From contig JAEKDP010000009.1 in the NCBI GenBank assembly GCA_016521575.1, positions 62,001 to 126,000 on the forward strand: a DNA stretch of 64,000 bases, in the 5' to 3' direction. A model generated the notes under the pieces. It did no database searches. It was not told the DNA's origin and saw only the letters and a list, made by a program, of their open reading frames with translations. Of the stretch, positions 59,159 to 64,000 are shown piece after piece (position 1 is the first letter of the stretch; every line of letters begins with the position of its first letter). Origin of the DNA: Rhodobacteraceae bacterium F11138 (GTDB lineage Bacteria; Pseudomonadota; Alphaproteobacteria; Rhodobacterales; Rhodobacteraceae). The translations under genes and the position numbers were made by a program.

Positions 59159-60253
59159 TTACTCCGATTTGAAGTCGATGATGGTTCGAATGCCTTCTCC
59201 GCGGTCCATTGCTGCAAAACCGTCGTTTATCCGCTCGATTGGCAATCGCGCAGTCAGCATGTCGTCAAGATTGAGCCGACCGTCCATGTACAAGCGTGCA
59301 AGACGTGGCATGTCGGTCCGGAACTGATTTGACCCCATATCGCAGCCCATGACCTTGCGTTCGGCGATGAAGTGACCGAACGGCAGCGCGACCTCCTGTT
59401 GCAGCCCCATCAGGCCGATCATGATGGTCGTTCCGGCCTTGCGGGTCGACAGGAAACACTGCTTGACCAGTGCCGGGTTGCCAACGGCGTCGAAGGCGAA
59501 ATTCACGCCCTTGCCATTCGTCGCTGCGAGAATTTCATCGACCGCATCGACAGAGCCGGGGTTGATTGTATGTGTTGCGCCAAAAGCCTGCGCCGTGGCG
59601 AGCCGGTCGTCGTTCAAATCAACGGCAACAATGACCGTGGCCCCGGCAATCCGGGCGGCCTGAACGGTGGACAGACCAACGGCACCACACCCGAACACCG
59701 CCACGGTTTCACCTGCGCGAAGCTGTGCGGTGCGGGTGACGGCCCCCCATCCGGTCATGACACCACAACCAATCAAAGCCGCGCGATCCAACGGCATCGC
59801 GCTGTCGACTTTCGTGAGGGCGTGTTCGTGAACCAGGATTTCTTCGGCAAAGCCTGAGAGGTTCATGAATTGTGTCACGGGTTTGCCCGCCCGGGACAGG
59901 CGGGGCGTGTCGTTTTCACCGCGGTGCAAGACGTCGCTGCCTTCGCAGATCGACGGTCTGCCGGAAAGACACATTTCACAGCATCCGCAAAAGGCCGACA
60001 GGCATCCGATTACGTGATCGCCCGGTTTCAGATAGCTGACGCCGGCCCCGACGGCGCGCACCACGCCAGCGGTTTCATGACCCAGCACGGCAGGTGTTTC
60101 AAGCGGGAGATGCCCGCGCATGAAGTGCAGATCAGTGTGGCAAAGCCCTGTCGCCGCGACTTCGACGCGGACCTCGTTATGACCGGGATTGCCGAGCGTG
60201 ACGTCTTCTATGGCAAGATCGGCGCCAAACTCGTGCAGGATTGCTGCTTTCAT
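59159..60253 (-). CDS. Zinc-dependent alcohol dehydrogenase
   Basis: A 364-residue medium-chain dehydrogenase. Catalytic-zinc motif ATGLCHTDLHFMRGHLP and GHETAGVV; structural-zinc cysteines in CGCCEMCLSGRPSIC; NAD-binding GCGAVGLSTVQAARIAGA. It oxidises a primary alcohol or reduces an aldehyde, and resembles the class III / arylalcohol type. It lies in the minus-strand operon between an alpha/beta hydrolase and the amidotransferase. Confidence 0.92.
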   Translation of the reverse strand: MKAAILHEFGADLAIEDVTLGNPGHNEVRVEVAATGLCHTDLHFMRGHLPLETPAVLGHETAGVVRAVGAGVSYLKPGDHVIGCLSAFCGCCEMCLSGRPSICEGSDVLHRGENDTPRLSRAGKPVTQFMNLSGFAEEILVHEHALTKVDSAMPLDRAALIGCGVMTGWGAVTRTAQLRAGETVAVFGCGAVGLSTVQAARIAGATVIVAVDLNDDRLATAQAFGATHTINPGSVDAVDEILAATNGKGVNFAFDAVGNPALVKQCFLSTRKAGTTIMIGLMGLQQEVALPFGHFIAERKVMGCDMGSNQFRTDMPRLARLYMDGRLNLDDMLTARLPIERINDGFAAMDRGEGIRTIIDFKSE

Positions 60254-60269
60254 CGGAAACTCCTTGGGT

Positions 60270-61064
60270 TTACAGACCGTGTTCCAGAAAGAAAGCCAGC
60301 CGCGCGGTCACTGGATCCGGGTTCTCCAGGTTCACGATATGGCCGGCTTGGGGGACGATCGTCACGCTGGCCGCACCGATGCGCGCGGCAATTTCATAAG
60401 CGTAGGACGGAGGCGTTTCGCCGTCCTGGGCGCCCGCCAGTGTCAGGACCGGGCAGGTGATCCTGCACAGTTGCTCCAGCGCGTCGTGCCCGGCGATCAG
60501 CCGCGTCGCCAGTGCCAGGCCGTTGGCCCGGCTGCGTGACATGGATTGGATCGCCGCCATTTTCACCTTTTCGGGGCAATCGGGGCCGACGATGGCGCGA
60601 ATCATGCTTTCAGAAAAGTCGGCAGGGCTGGTTCCGCCGGCCAGATCGGCGAGTATTGGATCGGCAAATTCAGCGGGTTTTGAAGCGCCGCCAAAACCGA
60701 ACTTGGGTGAGCTGTCCAATATGGCAATGCTCTTGGCGACCTCGGGATATCTGGCTGCAAAATGCTGCAGAATCATCCCGCCGACAGACAGGCCGACAAA
60801 ATGGGCCGAGGACAGGTTCAGCGTTCTGGTCACGAACGCATATAGCGTGTCCACGGTCCATGGCATGTCGGCACCATCCGGTGCATCGGCTGATTCTCCG
60901 AAGCCGGGCATATCCCAGGCAATACACCGGAAATAAGGGGCCAAACTGTCCATTTGCGGCGCCCAGGCCGTCGATGAACCCGCCATGGCATGCAAAAATA
61001 TCAGCGGCTTCCCGCTTTCGTGACCAGCTTCTTTCCACGCAATATCAAACGGTTCGCCATGCAT
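60270..61064 (-). CDS. Alpha/beta hydrolase (MhpC/lactonase-like)
   Basis: A 264-residue alpha/beta hydrolase: HAMAGSSTAWAPQMDSLAPYF near the N-terminus (oxyanion region), nucleophile VGLSVGGMI and the catalytic His in PQAGHIVNLENP. The start at 61064 (MHGEPFDIAWKE) has GGAGA upstream. Lactone or C-C bond hydrolysis is possible. It is divergent from the P450 gene and leads the minus-strand operon. Confidence 0.85.
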   Translation of the reverse strand: MHGEPFDIAWKEAGHESGKPLIFLHAMAGSSTAWAPQMDSLAPYFRCIAWDMPGFGESADAPDGADMPWTVDTLYAFVTRTLNLSSAHFVGLSVGGMILQHFAARYPEVAKSIAILDSSPKFGFGGASKPAEFADPILADLAGGTSPADFSESMIRAIVGPDCPEKVKMAAIQSMSRSRANGLALATRLIAGHDALEQLCRITCPVLTLAGAQDGETPPSYAYEIAARIGAASVTIVPQAGHIVNLENPDPVTARLAFFLEHGL

Positions 61065-61097
61065 GATCGGGGAGTTCTCCAAAGTTTTTCTTGAATG

Positions 61098-61130
61098 TGT
61101 ATTCATGAATACAGTATGCATACATTCATG
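61098..61130. promoter_or_regulatory. Overlapping palindromes in the hydrolase/P450 divergent promoter
   Basis: TGTATTCATGAATACA (61098-61113) and GTATGCATAC (61114-61123) are perfect palindromes, and CATGAAT/ATTCATG (61104-61110, 61124-61130) form a further inverted pair. GTAT-N-ATAC-type sites are common for GntR/FCD regulators, so the regulator at 58.4 kb is the likely binder. The site lies between the two divergent starts. Confidence 0.6.
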
Positions 61131-61169
61131 ACAACTGCCGAGTGACGCGGTGCGAAAAGGGAGATTTCG

Positions 61170-62432
61170 ATGAAGCAGCAACTGGATGCCGATCTTTCAG
61201 ACCCCGGATTGTTCGATAGAGGTATCCCGCAGCAGCTTTTTAAGGAGCTGCGTGCGATGGATGGGCTGGCGTGGAACCCGCTCCCCGATGAAGGAGAGGA
61301 TGCAGGCTTCTGGTCGGTCGGGCGTTTTGACGACGTCGCCGCTGTCAGCCGCGATCCTGAAACCTACTCGTCGGCCATGGGTCATATCCAGATGTACAAC
61401 ATCGATGACGACGCGCTGTCCGCCCGGGCCTCCATGATCGACATGGATCCGCCCGATCACACGAGACTGCGGCGCCTTGTGAACCCGGGCTTCATTCCCA
61501 AGGTTCTGCGCACCTATACCGAAGTTGTGCGCGAACGCGCGGGCAGACTTCTGGATGATATGCTGGCCGATGGCGGCGGCGATTGGGTCGATAGAATATC
61601 CAAGCCGATTCCCATCGGGATCATATGCGACATGCTGGGCGTGCCCGAAAAAGACCGGGACCTGATGATCGAAATGACGGACTATCTGGTTGCCGGAACC
61701 TCGGCGGAGCCGCTTGATCCGACGGCCTATGGGAACACGACGCCGCTTCGGCTTCTGCCTTTCAACAGCCCCGCCGCCCATGGCCTGCGCGAGTATGCGC
61801 GCCGCCTTGGCGATGAACGCCGCGCGAATCCCAAGGACGATCTCGTCAGCCAGCTCGTTTCAATGGAGATCAACGGCGAGCGGCTGACCGATGAGGAATT
61901 CACCAATTTCTTTCGGCTGTTGATCTTTGCGGGCAATGAAACCACGCGCACGGCCATGTCGCATCTGGCGATACATATGGCTGACCATCCCGGGCAGTTC
62001 GAAAAGATCAAAACGGACGCTGCCCTGCTTGATACCGCTGTGGAAGAGGTGGTGCGCTATTCGTCGCCGATCCTGTACTTCCGTCGAACGGCCACCAGGG
62101 AAACAGAGCTGGGAGGCACAAAAATTGCTCGGGGGGACCGCGTTGTCATGTGGTACGCCAGCGCCAACTTCGACGAGACGCGTTTCGAAGATGCCCAGAC
62201 CTTCGACATCACGCGACCGCGAATGCCAGCTCATGCCGGCTATGGCGGCGGCGGTGTTCACACCTGCCTTGGCGCGGGGCTTGCCCGCATCGAGCTCAAG
62301 GTTTTGATCGAGGAAATCCTGGCACGCAATATCAGGATCGAGATCGACAGCGAGCCAGAGTACGTCAGCACGAATTTCGTGAACGGTGTCGAAGTTCTGA
62401 ACGTCAAGCTGACGGGCGATGCAAAATCATGA
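61170..62432 (+). CDS. Cytochrome P450
   Basis: A 420-residue bacterial P450. I-helix AGNETT at 254-259, K-helix EEVVRYSSP, and heme loop GYGGGGVHTCLGAGLARIE with Cys366. AGGGAG precedes the start. Its electron donor is encoded directly downstream with a four-base overlap. Class I/III-type bacterial hydroxylase or demethylase; the substrate is unknown. Confidence 0.94.
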   Translation: MKQQLDADLSDPGLFDRGIPQQLFKELRAMDGLAWNPLPDEGEDAGFWSVGRFDDVAAVSRDPETYSSAMGHIQMYNIDDDALSARASMIDMDPPDHTRLRRLVNPGFIPKVLRTYTEVVRERAGRLLDDMLADGGGDWVDRISKPIPIGIICDMLGVPEKDRDLMIEMTDYLVAGTSAEPLDPTAYGNTTPLRLLPFNSPAAHGLREYARRLGDERRANPKDDLVSQLVSMEINGERLTDEEFTNFFRLLIFAGNETTRTAMSHLAIHMADHPGQFEKIKTDAALLDTAVEEVVRYSSPILYFRRTATRETELGGTKIARGDRVVMWYASANFDETRFEDAQTFDITRPRMPAHAGYGGGGVHTCLGAGLARIELKVLIEEILARNIRIEIDSEPEYVSTNFVNGVEVLNVKLTGDAKS

Positions 62433-63484
62433 CCGAGAAGTTCATGAATTTTACTGTCAGTGATGTGATCGTCGAATCCGAAATCATCACATCATTCCTG
62501 CTTACGCCCGAGGCGCCGCTGAAACGTGATTTCGTACCGGGGGAATACCTGCTCTTTGAATCTTCTTCTGATGAGGGTGATCCAATTCGCCGCGAGTACT
62601 CTATATCCGGGGTCCGCGATGGCGATATCCGCATAACGATCAAACGTGAGGTCGCGCCTGAACAAGACTTGCCTCATGGCGTGATGTCCACGCGGTTTCA
62701 TGATGTTGTCAAGAAAGGCGACATTGTCCGGGCCGCAGGCCCCATGGGGGCATTCAAGCTTGACCGTACCTCTGACAGGCCCGTTGTTCTGTTGAGCGGG
62801 GGCGTCGGGCTGACGCCGGTGGTCGCGATGGCGCATGATTTGGCGGGCACGTCGCGCCAAACGATATTCATCCATGCCTGCGAAAACGGCCGGGTGCATG
62901 CCCTGGGCGCAGAGATGCGTCAGCTGGCGCGTGAACATGAAAACATCGTCAACCATTTCCTGTATCGGGCACCGACCGCCGAGGACGTAAAAGGGCGCGA
63001 TTACAATACCGAGGGTATGATTTCGCGCAAGCTGATCGAAGACCTGACACCTGGATGCGATTGCGACTTTTATTTGTGCGGTCCCGGACCGTTCATGACA
63101 GCAATGTATGACATGCTGCACGACATGGGCGTTGCGACAGACAGGATCGCCTATGAATTTTTCGGGCCGGCCACGGTGCTGCGGCCCAAGACCGCCGAGC
63201 CGAATAAAGCGCCCACACCGGCAGAGGGCGGACCCACGGTCGCATTCAAGCAATCGGGGGTCCAGGTCGCATGGGATCCGGCAGAACAGAATCTTCTCGA
63301 ATTCGCTGAAGAGCACGGAATTATGGTCGATTTCAGCTGCCGCGCAGGCAGCTGTGACACCTGCAAGACCCGGGTTCTCAAAGGTGATGTCAGTTATCCG
63401 ATCGAACCTTTCGAGCGCCCCGGACCAGGCTATGCTTTGCTGTGTTGCTGTGTGCCGGATGGCGACTTGGAGTTGGACATATGA
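62429..63484 (+). CDS. Ferredoxin-fused oxidoreductase, P450 redox partner
   Basis: A 351-residue protein with an FAD domain (RREYSISGVRDG), an NAD(P) domain (LLSGGVGLTPVVAMAHDL, YLCGPGPFMTAMYDML) and a C-terminal 2Fe-2S ferredoxin (CRAGSCDTCKTRVLKG, and a later CCC). The start at 62429 overlaps the P450 stop. It should deliver NADH or NADPH electrons to the P450. It overlaps the CoA-transferase gene by four bases. Confidence 0.92.
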   Translation: MTEKFMNFTVSDVIVESEIITSFLLTPEAPLKRDFVPGEYLLFESSSDEGDPIRREYSISGVRDGDIRITIKREVAPEQDLPHGVMSTRFHDVVKKGDIVRAAGPMGAFKLDRTSDRPVVLLSGGVGLTPVVAMAHDLAGTSRQTIFIHACENGRVHALGAEMRQLAREHENIVNHFLYRAPTAEDVKGRDYNTEGMISRKLIEDLTPGCDCDFYLCGPGPFMTAMYDMLHDMGVATDRIAYEFFGPATVLRPKTAEPNKAPTPAEGGPTVAFKQSGVQVAWDPAEQNLLEFAEEHGIMVDFSCRAGSCDTCKTRVLKGDVSYPIEPFERPGPGYALLCCCVPDGDLELDI

Positions 63485-64000
63485 CGGGGGCTCTGGACGG
63501 GCTGCGTGTTCTCGATCTCAGCCGTATTCTGGCCGGACCCACCGCGACGCAGCTTCTGGGCGATTTTGGTGCAGATGTTATCAAGATCGAGCGCCCCGGT
63601 CTCGGCGACGATACCCGCGCATGGGGTCCGCCCTTCGTTCAAGGCGCCGACGGGCCGACACAGGAAAGCGCATATTACCTGTGCGCCAATCGCAACAAGC
63701 GTTCGATTGCCATTGATATTGCCACACCCGAGGGCGCTTTGACAGTGCGGCAGCTGCTGAAGCATTGCGATGTATTGGTCGAGAACTTCAAACCCGGAGG
63801 GCTGCAAAAATACGGTCTGAGCTACGAAGATCTGAAAGATGCGTTCCCGGAACTTGTGTATTGTTCGATCTCCGGCTTCGGGCAAACCGGCCCAAATCGG
63901 GAAAAGCCGGGATATGATCTTTTGGCCCAGGCCTATGGCGGGATCATGAGTCTGACGGGGGACCCGCAGGGCGAACCGATGAAAGTGGCCGTTGGCATCG
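63481..64000 (+). CDS. CaiB/BaiF-type CoA transferase (5' part)
   Basis: The first 173 residues of a class III CoA transferase; the gene runs past the window. MTGALDGLRVLDLSRILAGP is the standard start, followed by LGDFGADVIKIERPGLGDDTR, and LVYCSISGFGQTGPNREKPGYD with the conserved Gly/Asp region. The expected catalytic Asp lies in the YDLLAQA motif. It would move CoA between carboxylic acids and may activate the P450 product. Confidence 0.93.
   Translation, partial: MTGALDGLRVLDLSRILAGPTATQLLGDFGADVIKIERPGLGDDTRAWGPPFVQGADGPTQESAYYLCANRNKRSIAIDIATPEGALTVRQLLKHCDVLVENFKPGGLQKYGLSYEDLKDAFPELVYCSISGFGQTGPNREKPGYDLLAQAYGGIMSLTGDPQGEPMKVAVGI

Noticed and set aside
1-64000. tRNA or rRNA genes and CRISPR arrays
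   Set aside because: No cloverleaf-like T-arm motifs, rRNA segments or regular spaced repeats other than the 22-bp iterons were seen while reading.

Overview
The window is GC-rich alphaproteobacterial DNA, most likely from the Roseobacter group of the Rhodobacterales. The evidence is the mix of TRAP, tripartite tricarboxylate, polyamine and peptide transporters, a ccoNOQP cytochrome oxidase operon, a dmdC-dmdD pair for DMSP breakdown, and ParA/ParB proteins of the type found on roseobacter plasmids. No rRNA, tRNA or CRISPR array was seen. The tight packing, with many 4-base ATGA stop/start overlaps, points to long co-transcribed operons.

Layout. 1-2.0 kb: the end of a TRAP transporter and a MarR regulator. 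2.0-4.8 kb: pheT and a small periplasmic protein. 4.85-10.1 kb: a cbb3 oxidase operon on the minus strand (a 51-aa membrane protein, ccoN, ccoO, ccoQ, ccoP, another 51-aa protein, a DUF2189 protein, ccoS), divergent from an NsrR-type nitric-oxide sensor. 10.1-16.6 kb: a sulfatase-tctC-tctB-tctA-D-amino-acid-transaminase operon divergent from an IclR-like regulator, with a perfect 25-bp palindrome between them. 16.6-20.97 kb: a plasmid replication/partition module (Rep_3 initiator, 22-bp iterons, parA, parB and four copies of GTTTCGCCGCGAAAC). 21.3-26.3 kb: an FAD oxidoreductase, an ExbB/ExbD/ExbD/TonB operon and two small conserved genes.

26.4-32.6 kb: a TRAP transporter operon, a self-sufficient P450 of the CYP116B type and an IclR regulator. 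33.3-35.8 kb: a second ParA/ParB module with a different palindrome (GTCCCCGCGGGGAC) and no replication initiator, followed by a decayed integrase fragment. 36.4-45.2 kb: a MOSC-reductase-ferredoxin fusion, an IclR regulator, a polyamine-type ABC transporter (potABCD), a P1 peptidase and an HSL-type hydrolase. 45.2-53.8 kb: a peptide ABC transporter with two hydrolases (C45 and class-C beta-lactamase-like) and an IclR regulator. 54.7-57.4 kb: dmdC and dmdD. 57.4-64 kb: an insertion-sequence remnant, a GntR regulator, a glutamine amidotransferase, an alcohol dehydrogenase, an alpha/beta hydrolase, and a divergent P450 / ferredoxin-reductase / CoA-transferase operon.

Taken together, this looks like a catabolic replicon. 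Importers and hydrolases or oxygenases sit beside their own one-component regulators, mostly IclR-type. The most striking features are the two partition systems with different palindromes on one stretch of DNA, each with palindrome copies inside its own par genes, and the presence of pheT and a cbb3 operon near a plasmid-type origin. The replicon could be a chromid, or a chromosome carrying integrated plasmid modules.
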